NCBI GenBank assembly: GCA_012295275.1
Contig: CM022667.1
Location: 11,312,538-11,372,537 of the forward strand
Direction of reading: 5' to 3'
Origin: Chrysomallon squamiferum
Taxonomy: Eukaryota > Mollusca > Gastropoda > Neomphalida > Peltospiridae
DNA length: 60,000 bases
Shown here: one piece after another, positions 44,753-59,136 of the stretch
Layout: each line of letters begins with the position of its first letter
Numbering within the stretch: position 1 is the stretch's first letter
Notes under the pieces: generated by a model
What the model was told of the DNA's origin: nothing
The model's database searches: none
Seen by the model: only the letters and a program-made list of their open reading frames with translations
Position numbers and translations under genes: made by a program

Positions 44753-44797
44753 GTGTTGTTGTTGTTGTTTTATTATCGAATCTTTTGATATTACTAT

Positions 44798-44873
44798 GTC
44801 CTGTTATTTTCACATCATCTCTTCACCAATTGCCCTTGCATGGGTACGTTGTGCCTCTTTGCAAAACATTTTT
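44798..44873. repeat. Patch of type II-2 intron sequence inside a type I spacer
   Basis: The patch (caattgcccttgcatgggta, then gttgtgcctctttgcaaaac) is the reverse complement of 38794-38873 in II-2 intron 2. The equivalent I-6 spacer (49085-49170) lacks it. Confidence 0.75.
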
Positions 44874-45420
44874 ATTAAATCAAACTGATCAAACAATTTC
44901 CACGGATTTCGTTTTTTATTATCATTTCGTAACATATATTGCATCACAACTGAAATAGGTTCATGATGCTAGATTTGAACATAGAAATATTTCGTTTTCT
45001 GAATCATTATGAATTTAATGTCATTTAGTACAAACAGACCAAAGGCTGAAAACATGACAATAAATAAACTGAAACCGGCATATCTTGTCATGATTATTTC
45101 CTTTACAGTGATTAGTCAGAAAAGAATATTGATTCCATAAATCTAACAATAAAATTGGTTTCACTTTTGTAAACTGTGGAACGCATGCGCTACGGGTTAG
45201 TTAATTCCGGACGAATCGGATGACTTTGCTTTGATGTTATTGTTTAATTATTATTATTATTATTTTTATTATGTTTTACAACTTTACCAGAATCACCCCA
45301 GCGATCCGTCAGAGGGAATATTCATCAAAAATGATTAAAACTATCAGTTATTGATATTTTAATTTTCAACTATTTCATTATCACCTGCGCTTATATTTGC
45401 AGGCATAATTTGTAGAAAAC
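44874..45420 (+). other. Upstream spacer of I-5
   Basis: Colinear with 49110-49690 upstream of I-6 (tgaatcattatgaatttaatg, then gattagtcagaaaagaata, then cgctacgggttagttaatt, then ccagcgatccgtcagaggg). No gene is seen. Confidence 0.55.
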
Positions 45421-45495
45421 ACTTTATTAGGGTAACGTCTGTATAGTTTGTAGGTAACCAAACACTGGAGTTTACGAGTAACAATCTTTGTAATC
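45420..45495 (+). promoter_or_regulatory. Promoter of I-5 with a degenerate TATA box
   Basis: The conserved promoter block is present, but the TATAAAGGTAACG position reads TTATTAGGGTAACG at about 45424-45437. The downstream part also differs (gtagtttgtaggtaaccaaac). Confidence 0.5.
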
Positions 45496-45951
45496 ATGGA
45501 ATGTTATTCTATTCTGCTTCTTGTTTTAAGTTTTGTCTCTGCGGCAATCAGGTATTTATATAAAAATAATATTTGTCATCATCATTAAGCAATATATATA
45601 TATTTAATCACAAAACTGTATTCAGCAAACATTGATATTTCTTCTTTTTCTTAGTAAAGTTTCTATTTACTTTTCTATCCAGATTTGTTATCCAATACGT
45701 CTATCCATATATACATATATATCAAAAACTCTATCTACCTAGCTATTTCTCTGTCTTTTTATGTTTCATGCATCAGACTCTCTGTCTGTTTGTCTGTCTC
45801 TGTTTATTAATGCTACTCATTTGTCCATTCTAGATATTGTGTGCATATATGAATATATACATATACATACACATATACATATACATATACATATACATAC
45901 ACATATACATATACATACACATACACATACACATACACATACATACATACA

Positions 45952-45985
<34 letters not shown>

Positions 45986-47294
45986 CATATTCAGAAGCTG
46001 CCTTTTATTAACTGATTTCTGTAACCTTGTTTTTAGCCTCAACACTAAACAGTTTCGTTGGATTAAGAATCCAGTATTTGACCACGTCACAATGACTCAA
46101 AACGTCATCGTATCTATAGATGACGTCACAGTGGTATCTCAGTGTATCATGCACTGTGTAAATAAGGAAAAATGTCTGTCAGTTTCGTTCAATATTGAGG
46201 AGCGAACTTGCAAACTTTACTCAGTGAACCGAATCGACATTACAAAGTCTGTGACTTCAACAGGCAGTCGCTATTACTCAATGCTTTTAGGTAAATCACT
46301 ATAATTTTTATCTATTTTCTCCATTTTAAAGTATCTATCTAACTATCCATATAGATAGAGAGTTAGGTACATAGATAGATAGATAGATAGATAGATACAT
46401 ACATACATACATACATTCATATATACATACAGATATATATATTTCATTATTACTGAAAGTGAGAAAACTTTAATGATTCAAGGAAAGCAGTTTGAAAGAT
46501 GCTTTTTATAACAAATTAATTGTTATTGTAGATGACTGTCCAACTCAAGATGGATTCGTTCTACTACAAGATGTTGCTCTGTGTTTGAAAATGTCCACGA
46601 CAACTAAACAGTGGAAGCAAGCTCGAGATGACTGCAATAACATTGGTTCTCGACTGATTGTGGTGGACACAAAGGAGAAGAATTCAGCAGTCACCAATTA
46701 TGTGAAATCCATTCTCGATGTCAGTAATGCTACAGGTATGCGATAAATATATTATTATTATTATTTATTTATTTTATTTTGCATTTAAATAACTGCAGAA
46801 ACTGGATAATTTTAGAATAACTGATATCTTGAGAAGATAACCAGATATTTGCTTTCTGCTGCAGGCATTAATGACTGTTTTGTGCGTGTGTGTGTGAGTG
46901 TATATGTGTGTGTGTATGTTTGTGTTTATGTATGTATGTATGTATGTATGTATGTACGTGTGTGTGGATAGATGGATAGAAAAGCGGATGAACAAAAAAA
47001 GTGACGTTGTATCACTTGTAAAGAATATATATATATATTCATATATGTTCTAAGCAATAACATCTGTTTTACTCAGGAGATACTGACATAGCTATTGCTT
47101 TGACGGATGAGAAAAACGAAGGTGTGTTTGTCTGGGAAAATGGAAATAATCTCACTTTCTCTAACTGGCGTCCTGGGGAGCCGAACAATTGGGGTGAACA
47201 CGAGCACTGTGTTTCACTGCTTCCTGATACTGGACGCTGGATTGACTACACATGTACGAGATCGAGTTACTACGTTTGTGAAAAAACAGTGTGA
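45496..47294 (+). CDS. Type I PAN/apple-CTLD secreted lectin I-5
   Basis: Model: 45496-45551 (signal peptide, MECYSILLLVLSF), 46037-46290 (PAN), 46532-46735 (CTLD N-half) and 47077-47294 (CTLD C-half, TGA end). It encodes 243 residues, phases 2, 1, 1. The PAN domain has QCIMHC, KCLSVSFN and TCKLYS. The CTLD has DDCPTQ, ARDDC, the NLT sequon and GEPNNW, but WND is WID, and it ends YYVCEKTV without the GL tail. Exon 3 has 12 extra nt at its 3' end (SILDVSNATG). The WID change removes an Asn that normally ligands calcium in this family, so sugar binding may be altered. Intron 1 holds an ATAC array (about 45855-45980). Confidence 0.88.
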
Positions 47295-47404
47295 CTGCAG
47301 GATGTCTTTTCATGTCACTGTTTGTTTGATGCAGAATACAGGAAACATTTGGTGGCTTGATGTATAATGTAGTTGTTGTTGTCATTATTATTATTATTAT
47401 TATA

Positions 47405-47446
<42 letters not shown>

Positions 47447-48159
47447 TAATTAATATTAGATATTAGTCTAATCATTATGATCATTGTATTTATTTAAATG
47501 GTTCTCCTTGCTATTCTGCGTTGCTGATATTTGCTGATAAACTGTCAATAATAAAATTGTTTTGCTATTTATCTATTTGTAATCATTGCCTCTTTGTCTC
47601 TCTGCATCTATCTGTCCATCTATCTGTGTATCAGTCTCTCTATCAGTCCATCCATCCATCCATTCATCGATCAATCAGTCTCTCAATCTGTGTATGTATC
47701 TCACAACAGACTATGAATTTTTACAACAGACAAAATAAACGCTGATTTAAATAAAGCTTCACAACTGATATTTCTGCATTTTTTTATTATGTACTTCTTT
47801 TCTTTCATAGAACGGTTTATATAATGGAGATTAAATAATTACTGCCTTTCTGAATCTGAATGGTACAGAATCAAATTAATAATATCATTTTGTTCTGCAG
47901 TACTCTTATAATCAGGAATGTTTTTAGTAATCTGTTTTATTATTGTGTGTATGATTGCCTCTCTGTCTGTTCTTTTTTCTTTTCTTTTTTCTTTTGTTGT
48001 TGCATTTCTGTGTTTGTTTGTTTTCCTTTCTTTTACATTTTCTTTATACTGGATTAGTAATCATAAATTAGTAATAAATTAATAAATAAAAGTGAAAATA
48101 AACAAAATAAAGGAAAAAAAGAAAACAAATCCCTCAAATGACAAAACTAACATTAATAA
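47295..48159. other. 3' flank of I-5
   Basis: It starts with a conserved block (gtcactgtttgtttgatgca, then caggaaacattt), likely 3' UTR and shared with I-6, then (ATT)n at 47384-47447, TATC-like DNA, and the block at 47800-48080 shared with 53010-53290 and, inverted, 30260-30560. No gene is seen. Confidence 0.5.
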
Positions 48160-48411
48160 GGCTGTTGAATAATGGCGACTGCCTATTGAAGACAAAGAAG
48201 TGGTAATGTCGGTGCGGATCACTGAATAAAGTATCATACTCCCTCCTCTTTACTGAACGAAAGTGACAGGCATTGTTAATTATTCATGACAGACTCCATG
48301 ACACATTGAGATACCACTGTGACGTCATTTGTAGAGACGATGACGTGTTTCGTCATTGTGACATAGTCAGACTCTGATTTCTTATTTCGGCGAAAGTGTT
48401 CAGAGTTCCGG
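48160..48411 (-). pseudogene. Relic type I PAN exon, convergent to I-5
   Basis: A nearly full-length PAN exon on the minus strand (NSEHFRRNKKSES, VTMTKHVIVST, NDVTVVSQCVMESV), then TAA. The second apple cysteine is Ser. The relic at 53376-53624 shares the TAA and the Cys to Ser change, so the lesions predate the duplication of the I-5 and I-6 units. Confidence 0.8.
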
Positions 48412-48484
48412 CTAAAAACAAGGTTACACAAGTCACTTAAGAAAACTGTACCAAGAGCTTTTAGAGATGGCGATGTATATATAA

Positions 48485-48549
<65 letters not shown>

Positions 48550-48589
48550 TAATAATAATCATCATCATAGTAATAATAATACACGTTTC

Positions 48590-48636
<47 letters not shown>

Positions 48637-48693
48637 TGTATATAAAATAATAATACAATAACAATAATAATAATAATACAGATGTTTCATTCC

Positions 48694-48762
<69 letters not shown>

Positions 48763-48928
48763 TGTACAGCAAAAGAAGTTTCGAAAAATAATTGGAAACA
48801 AAAATAGACACAATGCCAACACACAAGGATGTTAAGTAACATAACTGACAGCACACTGCCTTTTTATGTCAAATAATATATTACTACTTTTAGCGGTAAA
48901 CCAGTTCTCCTGAATCTGATGAACGCTT
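48412..48928. other. Microsatellite-rich spacer before I-6
   Basis: (AAT)n at 48487-48560, TA and TATG tracts at 48590-48640, TA tracts at 48700-48760, then 48780-48925, homologous to 54180-54350. On the minus strand that block reads ataaaaaggcagtg and then an ATG with MLLNI, possibly the old signal exon of the convergent PAN relic. Confidence 0.5.
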
Positions 48929-49085
48929 CAAGATGGTTTCTTTCTACTACGAGATGTTGGTCTGTGTTTGAAAATGTCCACAACAGTTCAACAGCGGAAA
49001 AAAGGTCGAGATGACTGCATTGAGATTGGATCTCGGCTGATTGTTGTGGATACAGAGGAGAAGAATTTAAAAATTGTTACTGTGT
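48929..49085 (+). pseudogene. Relic of a type I CTLD N-half exon upstream of I-6
   Basis: It begins abruptly at aagatggtttctttctacta (DGFFLLRDVGLCLKM), keeps SRLIVVDTEEKN, and ends at the same 3' break as the relic at 44586. The acceptor and DCP codons are replaced by sequence of the convergent-relic spacer, which marks a recombination breakpoint at about 48928. Confidence 0.8.
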
Positions 49086-49728
49086 TTTTTTATTTATTAT
49101 CGAATCTTTTGATTATTTCACCGTAAATTATTTGATCAAACAATTTCCTCGGATTTTTTAATTAAAATTTCATAACATATATTCCGTCACAACTGAAAAA
49201 AGGTTTATGCTAGATTTGAACACACACATATTTCGTTTTCTGAATCATTATGAATTTAGTGTCATTTAGTACTTTTTGCTTGCTATCATTAATTTTACAT
49301 TACATTATCTCTTGCTACTAAGAATGAAACGAGCAGACCAAACATTGAAAAGATGACAATGAATAAATTGAACCGACATTTCTTGTCGTGATTATTTTCT
49401 TTACAGAGATTAGTCAGAAAAGAATACTGATTCTATAAATCTAACAATAAAATTGATTTCACTTTTGTAAACTGTGGAAGGCATACGCTACGGGTTAGTT
49501 AATTCCGAACGAAACGGTTGATTTTGCTTTGATGTTTTAATTTAAGTAATATCATAATTAGTATTATTTTGATTATGTTCTACAAGTTTACCAGAATCAG
49601 CCCAGCGATCCGTCAGAGGAAACATTCATCAAAAATGATTAAAATATCAGTTATTAATATTTTAATTTTCAACTATTTCATTATCACCTGCGCTTATATT
49701 TGCAGGCATAATTTGTATAAAACAGTTT

Positions 49729-49734
49729 TATAAA
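49729..49734 (+). promoter_or_regulatory. TATA box of I-6
   Basis: TATAAA in cagttttataaaggtaacg, 72 nt before the ATG. It is the best preserved example of the type I promoter block (49690-49800). Confidence 0.7.
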
Positions 49735-49800
49735 GGTAACGTCTGGGTACGTTGTAAGTCAGTAAAACAGCGGAGTTTACGAGTAACAGTCTCTGTAATC

Positions 49801-52249
<2,449 letters not shown>

Positions 52250-53375
52250 GATGTCTTTAGGTGTCACTGTTTGTTTGATGCAGAATACAGGAAACATTCA
52301 GGAGGTTGATGAACAATGTAGTTGTTGTTGTTGTCATTTTAATTATTATTATTATTATATATTATTATTATTATTATTATTATTGTTGTTGTTATTGTTG
52401 TTGATGTTGTTGTTGTTATTATTATTTTATTTAATATTAGATATTATTGTAATCATTATCATTATTGTATTTATTTACATGTTTCTTCTTGATATTCCAT
52501 GTTGTTGATATTCGTGGGTGCGAAGCGGTCAATAATAGAGTAGTTCTAATCACTCCCTCTCTCTCTCTCTCTCTCTGCATCTATCTTTCTATCTCTGTAT
52601 CAGTCTATCTTTCTATATGTATCTCATTCTCTCTTTCTTTCTTTTCCTTTCTTTGTAATAACATTTCTTTCTCGTTTTCTATGTCTATGCTTCTATACGT
52701 CTATATTTCTATCTATATAGCTGTCGGTCTGTCTGTCTGTCTATTTGTCTGTCTGTCTGTCTATCTGTCTGTCTCCGGCCATTCGGACTGACCACGTTTA
52801 CTGAATATATATTTTTATTTTTTATTTATTATTATTTTTTTAAATTAAGTTTTCTCTACCCAGTATATGTTTTCAGTTAATCTTATTCTTATTAATACTT
52901 CCTAGCTTTCTCTTCAGCGAAGATCTAATCACATCTCGTTAAATTGGAGAATAATATATAATTTTAATAATGCTTTACAACTGATCTTTTTATGTTTTGT
53001 TATCATGTTTTTCTTTTCTTTCATAAAACGGTTTTTATGATGGAGATTAACAAATTACTTCATTTCTTAATGTGAATAGTACAGAATAAAATTAGTAAAA
53101 CCATTTTGTGCTGCAGTTCGTTTTATGGTCAGGAATGTTTTTAGTAATCTGTTTTATTACTGTCTGCATGATTGCCTGTCTGTCTTTTTTTCTTTCTTTT
53201 TTTTTTTTTGTTTTTCTTTTCTGTGTTTGTTTTTTCTTTTCCTTTATTTTATGTCTTTTTAATACTGGATTAATAATCCTAAATTAGTAACAAATTAATA
53301 AATAAAAGTGAAAATAAATAAAATTAGCAAAGAAACAAAATAAAGCTCTCAAATGACCAAATAAATATTAATAAT
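52250..53375. other. 3' flank of I-6
   Basis: A likely 3' UTR block shared with I-5 (gtcactgtttgtttgatgca), ATT/GTT repeats (52340-52440), TATC/TGTC-like DNA (52555-52770), then ctccggccattcggactgac and a 250-nt block homologous to 59720-60000 after I-7, and the block shared with 47800-48080. No gene is seen. Confidence 0.5.
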
Positions 53376-53624
53376 GCTGTTGAATAATGGCGACTGCCTA
53401 TTCAAGACAAAGATTTGGTAATGTCGGTGCGGATCACTGAATAAAGCAGTCATACTCCCTCCTCTTTACTGAACGAAAGTGACAGGCATTGTTAGTTATT
53501 CACAGACTCCATGACACATTGAGATACCACTGTGACGTCATTTGTAGAGACGATGACGTTTTTCGTCATTGTGACATCGTCAGACTCTGAGTTCTTATTC
53601 CGGCGAAAGTGTCTACAGTTCCGG
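53376..53624 (-). pseudogene. Relic type I PAN exon, convergent to I-6
   Basis: A full-length but broken PAN exon (NCRHFRRNKNSESDDVTM, NVIVSTNDVTVVSQCVMESV) with in-frame TAA after NN and two later TGA codons, and a Ser in place of the second apple Cys. It is homologous to the relic at 48160-48411. Confidence 0.85.
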
Positions 53625-53888
53625 CTTTAAAAAATAAAAAAAGTTACACAAGCCAGTTACGAAAGTGGGAACAAGAATTTTTAGAGACGGACATATATAG
53701 ATATACACATATATAGATTAGATACACAAATGCACAGATAGGCAAACAGAGAGAGGCCAACAGACAAATAAATATATATATAGACAGACAGACAGGTAGA
53801 ATGATACATAGACAGAAAGATAGACAGATAGATAGATAGGTAGATAAAGAGACAGACAGACAGACAGATAGCCAAACTAACAGATAGA

Positions 53889-53926
<38 letters not shown>

Positions 53927-53990
53927 TATCTATATATATAGATGGATGGATAGGTAGATAGATAGATAGACAGACAGACAGATATATAGA

Positions 53991-54022
<32 letters not shown>

Positions 54023-55402
54023 TGGATAGAAAGATAGCTAGACAGGTAACTGAATAAATAAATTACTGTGTAATACATGGTGAGGCAAATAGATAGATAT
54101 TCAGCTAGACAGCTGTGTGAATAAATGAGTAACAGCGATACACGGAGATACACAGACAGAGAGAGCAATTAGAGCTTCGAAAATATAATTGGAAAAAAAT
54201 AATAGTGTGATACACTGTCAGACACAATGCCAACCGGACTTGGATGTTAAGTAGCATAACTGACACTACACTGCCTTTATACGTCAAATACTTTATTACT
54301 ATGTTTAGTGTTACATGTAAACCAGGTCTTATGAATCTGTTGAATGCTTCATTAAAGAATGAATGGAACTAAAGATAAATGTTACTAAAAGCATCAGAGA
54401 ATACAAATCATTGAAGAATAAGCATTTTCTGGTAAAAACAAATGATAAGGTATATGCTACAAGTTGCCCATATATGAACTGCCAGTCAAACATAAACACA
54501 TAAAATGTGTTCTGTTGCACATTATTATTTTATTTTATTTTATTTTTGGCATCTGTATAATGTGACTGAAAATAAAGATATTACTGAAAAGGGGATAACA
54601 AAATTTACCTAGTTTGGTACCTAAAATTAATAGCATTATCGAATTTTCTTTTTTTATTATTATTATTATTTTATTTTATTTTATTTTTTTTATGTACTCA
54701 CCCACTGTATATATGCATATATACTGTGGGTTCGTAGATAAATGAAAAAATATATATATAAAATAAAATAAACAATATATATATAGCACCGTTATTAATC
54801 CGAAAACAAAATGTTACCTATTACTTGTTTTCCTTGGTCAGGGATAAAAGCTCTTTTATTATTTTCTGTCTGAGCGACTCAGTAGGTTTCTGAAATTTAA
54901 CAATTACATATCAATACATGTACAATTTTCTGATTGTGAGATACAGTTCATGAATTAAAGACGTTGACATTTACAGAACATTCTACGTTTCGATACGCTT
55001 CTGAAATTTAAGACTTGTTACGTTTCTTTATTTATTTTCATCTGAAGCTTTTGTTTATCTAAGCATTATTTGGGGTGCTATTAATAAATCACATAAATCG
55101 TTTTCTTTCTGTCGTCCCATGTATTCCCCATTCCTATAAGATGTTTTTTAAAATTAGTCTCATCTGAAATTAATTTAATTTTCCTTCGAAACGATGTTTT
55201 TCTTTTTAAAATCGAGCAGAATTTTGATTAGGAACCTTAGAAGAAAAATGTTTGAATAAAAAGTTCTCTAATTTTTCGCAAAACACAAAACAAACAAACA
55301 ACAACAACGACAAACAAAAACGTTCCCGATCAAGCGTAATTTCTGAAAAGAGCAATTTCTGTTCTTTCTACTGGACACAGAGATTTTTCTGATGATATTA
55401 GG
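53625..55402. other. Spacer between the I-6 unit and the I-7 unit
   Basis: GATA/GACA repeats at 53750-54050; a block at 54180-54290 that on the minus strand has a TATAAAGGCAGTG box followed by ATG and MLLNIQVRLALCL, possibly an old signal exon; 54290-54500, partly homologous to 29870-29935; AT-rich DNA; and 55290-55400, a spacer before the upstream ORF copy. The 174-codon frame at 53644-54168 is a repeat artefact. Confidence 0.45.
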
Positions 55403-55549
55403 GCGAAATTACTGGACGCGTTAAACGACGTTGACTCGTTGTTCAGAAATGAACTTCGACAGCGATCTATTTTCTCACTAAGTGTATACCAATGGGTTGT
55501 GGAGGAAACTGCGATCTATGAACTTATATTAAGAAATTTACTATCATAA
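55403..55549 (+). pseudogene. Relic of the conserved upstream ORF before I-7
   Basis: The open frame reads AKLLDALNDVDSLFRNEL then RQRSIFSLSVYQWVVEET to TAA. The ATG position of the I-2 copy is TTAGGG here, so the start is lost. It lies about 1.5 kb upstream of I-7 on the same strand. Confidence 0.45.
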
Positions 55550-56354
55550 TAACAGAATGACGCGACACATGGATAGCAAATCGTATTAATAATTTTGTCT
55601 TGTTAAAAAAAAAAAAAAAAAAAAAAAAACATTCATATATTTTTGTTCCAGGAAGCGAAGTTTACCAATTCAAGGGAGGTAAGTTGTGATCGCTGTGTTT
55701 GTGGATTTCAGTCCCTTTGACTTAGACTTTAACGTTAGTTTGTTTTAGTCCAACGTTTCAGTTTGTTCTGGTGAATAATTGCACACGTTTTCAAAAAGGT
55801 TTTTATTCTGATTTAAAAAAATAAAATAAATATAAAAAAGAAGAAGTAAATAAAAAATTGGTTTGATGGAATTAAATGGAATATTTTTTTGGAGAGCACC
55901 TGATAAATTGTCACGTGTTCACATATAATAATAACAACAAAAAAAAAATAAAAAAAAAAAGAGGAAATAAATGAATAAATAAGTAAAGAAAATATAAATA
56001 ATATTAATAAGAACAATAACAATAACAACAGCAACAACAACACAATAACAACAATAATAACAGTAATAATAGTAATAATGATAGTAATAATAATATAATA
56101 ATAATATAATAATAATGTTAGAAACGATTTCTTCAATAATAACTAGCTGTATGGAGATCAGTCAGAAGAGGATACTGATTACATAAATCTAACAATAAAA
56201 TACTGATTGTTTTTACTTTTGTACACTGGAATAATACTTGTTTATTGACTCCGGACAAAACGGTTAATTTTGCTTTCTATTTATTGTTACAATCTTCTTC
56301 TTCTTCTTCTTCTTACTATTATTATTATTATTATTTTTATTATATTTATTATGA

Positions 56355-56425
<71 letters not shown>

Positions 56426-56548
56426 TTTGAATCAGTTTACCAGGATGAGCCCAGCGATGCATCAAAGGAAATAAATAAAAAATTCAGTTTATAACCTTTT
56501 TCTCACAAATAACAATAACAACAACAACAACAACAGCAACAATAATAA

Positions 56549-56611
<63 letters not shown>

Positions 56612-56910
56612 AAATAAAAAATAAAATTAATAAAAATAGATAAATAACAATTGTTTTCTTAAACCTTTATTTTATTAATTATTAATCCATTTGATTCCAA
56701 TTAGCTTAGAAAGAAAGATATTTTAGGATTGCCTTTGTGATTTCATAGACATATATATTTGATTTGTTTTCCTTAAATTGAGCTTTTCTCATTCCAGACA
56801 CACTCCTCATGAATATTCAGTACCTCCATTCATTTACCTGATTAATTTATTTCCTTTTTCACTTGCTTGATTGCTATATGTGCTTATATTTGTAGGCATA
56901 ATTTTTATAA
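55550..56910. other. Upstream spacer of I-7
   Basis: A poly-A run (55603-55629), the type I spacer block (caagggaggtaagttgtgat, then cgtttcagtttgttctggtg), AAT/AAC repeats (55925-56115), the gatcagtcagaagaggatac block (56155-56210), (ATT)n at 56315-56425 and (AAAT)n at 56540-56612. No gene is seen. Confidence 0.5.
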
Positions 56911-56917
56911 AACAGTT

Positions 56918-56923
56918 TATAAA
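56918..56923 (+). promoter_or_regulatory. TATA box of I-7
   Basis: TATAAA in cagtttataaaggtaacgg, 71 nt before the ATG, within the conserved promoter block (56880-56988). Confidence 0.7.
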
Positions 56924-56988
56924 GGTAACGGCTGGGCACATTGTAAGTCAGTAAACAGCGGAGTTTACGAGTAACAATCTCTGTAATC

Positions 56989-57219
56989 ATGGAATGTTAT
57001 TCTGTTCTGTTTTTCGTTTCTTTTTCTATCACTGCGGCAATCAGGTATCTACTAATATACTTTAAGTTTGATTATAAACGTGTGTTTTGAAATGTTTCAT
57101 CGTGTCAAACCCTTGATATATTTTTTCTACATTTTGTTTTAAAATTTCATTTTTTATAGAAGGATAGATAGATGGATAGATAGATAGATACATAGATAGA
57201 TAGATAGATAGATAGATAT

Positions 57220-57296
<77 letters not shown>

Positions 57297-58265
57297 CAGA
57301 GTGAGTAAAGCAAATGAGAAACTTTACTAAGTATATATTATATGGTCCATCTATATATATATGTCTGTGTATGGACACAAACAAACACACACACACACAC
57401 ACACACACACGAGCGCGCGCTCGCTCGCGCGCTTTTATAATTTTAAAAAGCTGCCTTATATTAAATGATTTCTGTAATATTGTTTTTAGCCTCACCACTA
57501 AACAGTTTCGTTGGCATAAGAACTCAGAGTTTGACGACGTCACAATGACGGAAAACGTCATCGAATCTATAGATGACGTCACAGTGGTATCTCAGTGTAT
57601 CATGCAGTGTCTAAATAACGAAAAATGCCTGTCAGTTTCGTTCAATAGTGAAGAGCGATATTGCAAGCTTTACTCAGTGAAACGGATCGACATTACAAAA
57701 TCTTTGACTTCATCAGGCAGTCGCCATTACTCAATTGGTTTAGGTAAATGAATATAAATACAATTTATTTTGTTCATTTCAAAGTATATATATGTGTGTG
57801 TGTGTGTGCGTGTGTGTGTGTATACACACACACATGTCAATGTTATGCCAATCCACCTATTTATTATTGAAAATAAAAACACATTAATGATACAAAGAAA
57901 GCAGTTTCAAAGGTGTTTTTCTAACAACTTAATTCTTATTGTAGGTGACTGTCCAACTCAAGATGGTTTCTTTCTACTACGAGATGTTGGTCTGTGCTTG
58001 AAAATGTCCACAACAGCAAAAAAGTGGAAGCAAGCTCGAGACGACTGTGCTAAGATTGGTTCTCGACTGATTGTTTTGGACACAAAGGAGAAGAATTCAG
58101 CAGTCACCAATTATCTGAGGTCCATTGTCGTCGATGTCAGTAGTGAAACAGGTACAGTTGGGTTGCTCATATACATATGTTTATCTCTGTGTGTTTCTTT
58201 TTACTGTATCTATGTATCTATTTATTTAAATATGAGAAATCGTTTACATGATACTTAAAACAGAA

Positions 58266-58334
<69 letters not shown>

Positions 58335-59136
58335 TGTACGTACTTACGTACACACACTTAGATATATGTACATATGTGTGTGTGTTTTAGGATTTTGAAT
58401 ATTCTGTGTTTTATGTACGTCTGATTAGACTTTGCACATAGACAATATTCGGGAACGCACTGGCGCAGGAGGACAAAGTTCAATCACGACCTCACAAACC
58501 CGTCAGATGCCGCTGATGAGACTCGAACATACGGCACCCAGTCGTCCGGACACATAACGCGAAAGACATTACCGTTCGGCCATCAACACAACCTTGTGTA
58601 TGGTTGTGCATGTATTATGTATGTATGTATGTATGTATGTATGTATGTATGTATGTATGTATGTATGTATGTATGTATGTATGTATATGTACGTATATAT
58701 GTACACCTGTATGTGTGTATGTGTGTGTCTGTGTATGTGTGTGTGTGTGTATAGATATATATATATAGATAGCGAGAGAGAGAGAGAGAGAAATATATGT
58801 GTGTGTGTATGCATGGATGGATAGATGGATGGATGGATAGATGGATGGATGGATGTATACGCATACTACTGTTCTCATTAGTAAAAATGTATTCTAATCA
58901 AGTTCATATAATTTTCAGCAAATATTGTCATTCCTCTTGGTTTGACGGATGAGAAAATCGAAGGTGTGTTTGTCTGGGAAAATGGGAATAATCTCACTTT
59001 CTCCAACTGGTTTCCTAGAGAACCGAACAATGGCGGCGGAAAAGAGGACTGTGCTGCGTTGCTTTCTAAGTCTGGACGCTGGAACGATTACAGATGCACT
59101 AAAGGATATAAATACATTTGTGAAAAACCAGTCTGA
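56989..59136 (+). CDS. Type I PAN/apple-CTLD secreted lectin I-7
   Basis: Model: 56989-57044 (signal peptide, MECYSVLFFVSFSI), 57490-57743 (PAN), 57945-58151 (CTLD N-half) and 58919-59136 (CTLD C-half, ending YICEKPV and TGA). It encodes 244 residues, phases 2, 1, 1. The PAN domain has QCIMQC, KCLSVSFN and YCKLYS. The CTLD has DCPTQ, ARDDC, the NLT sequon, REPNNGGGKEDC, WND and YICEK. Exon 3 has 15 extra nt at its 3' end (SIVVDVSSETG). Intron 3 holds a TA tract, a well preserved SINE and a TATG array. The promoter is intact. Confidence 0.9.
57160..57300. repeat. (GATA)n tract in intron 1 of I-7
   Basis: About 140 nt of GATA units with few interruptions. Confidence 0.95.
57385..57433. repeat. 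(CA)n-(CG)n alternating purine-pyrimidine tract
   Basis: A (CA)n tract passes into gagcgcgcgctcgctcgcgc, a rare GC-only patch in this AT-rich window, about 57 nt before the PAN exon of I-7. Such tracts can adopt left-handed DNA under supercoiling. Confidence 0.7.
58262..58332. repeat. (TA)n tract in intron 3 of I-7
   Basis: About 60 nt of TA; a TATG array follows the SINE at 58615-58690. Confidence 0.95.
58420..58600 (-). repeat. tRNA-derived SINE in intron 3 of I-7
   Basis: On the minus strand the head reads gttgatggccgaacggtaat (A box) and later gttcgagtctcatc (B box) at tRNA-like spacing, followed by a body with gaggtcgtgattgaac and ttcccgaatattgtctatg. It is the best preserved copy of the family also seen at 12893, 17462 and 34575. 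Confidence 0.65.

Noticed and set aside
53644-54168. 174-codon open frame on the minus strand
   Set aside because: Composed of YLSI and VCLS repeats from GATA/GACA DNA; no signal peptide followed by a domain, and no paralogue.
55813-56136. 107-codon ORF, Ile/Leu-rich
   Set aside because: Derived from AAT/AAC repeats; no conservation in the equivalent spacers of other type I genes.
58420-58600. Possible functional tRNA gene
   Set aside because: A and B boxes are present but no convincing cloverleaf with paired acceptor stem is seen, and the homologous sequence extends beyond tRNA length, as in a SINE.
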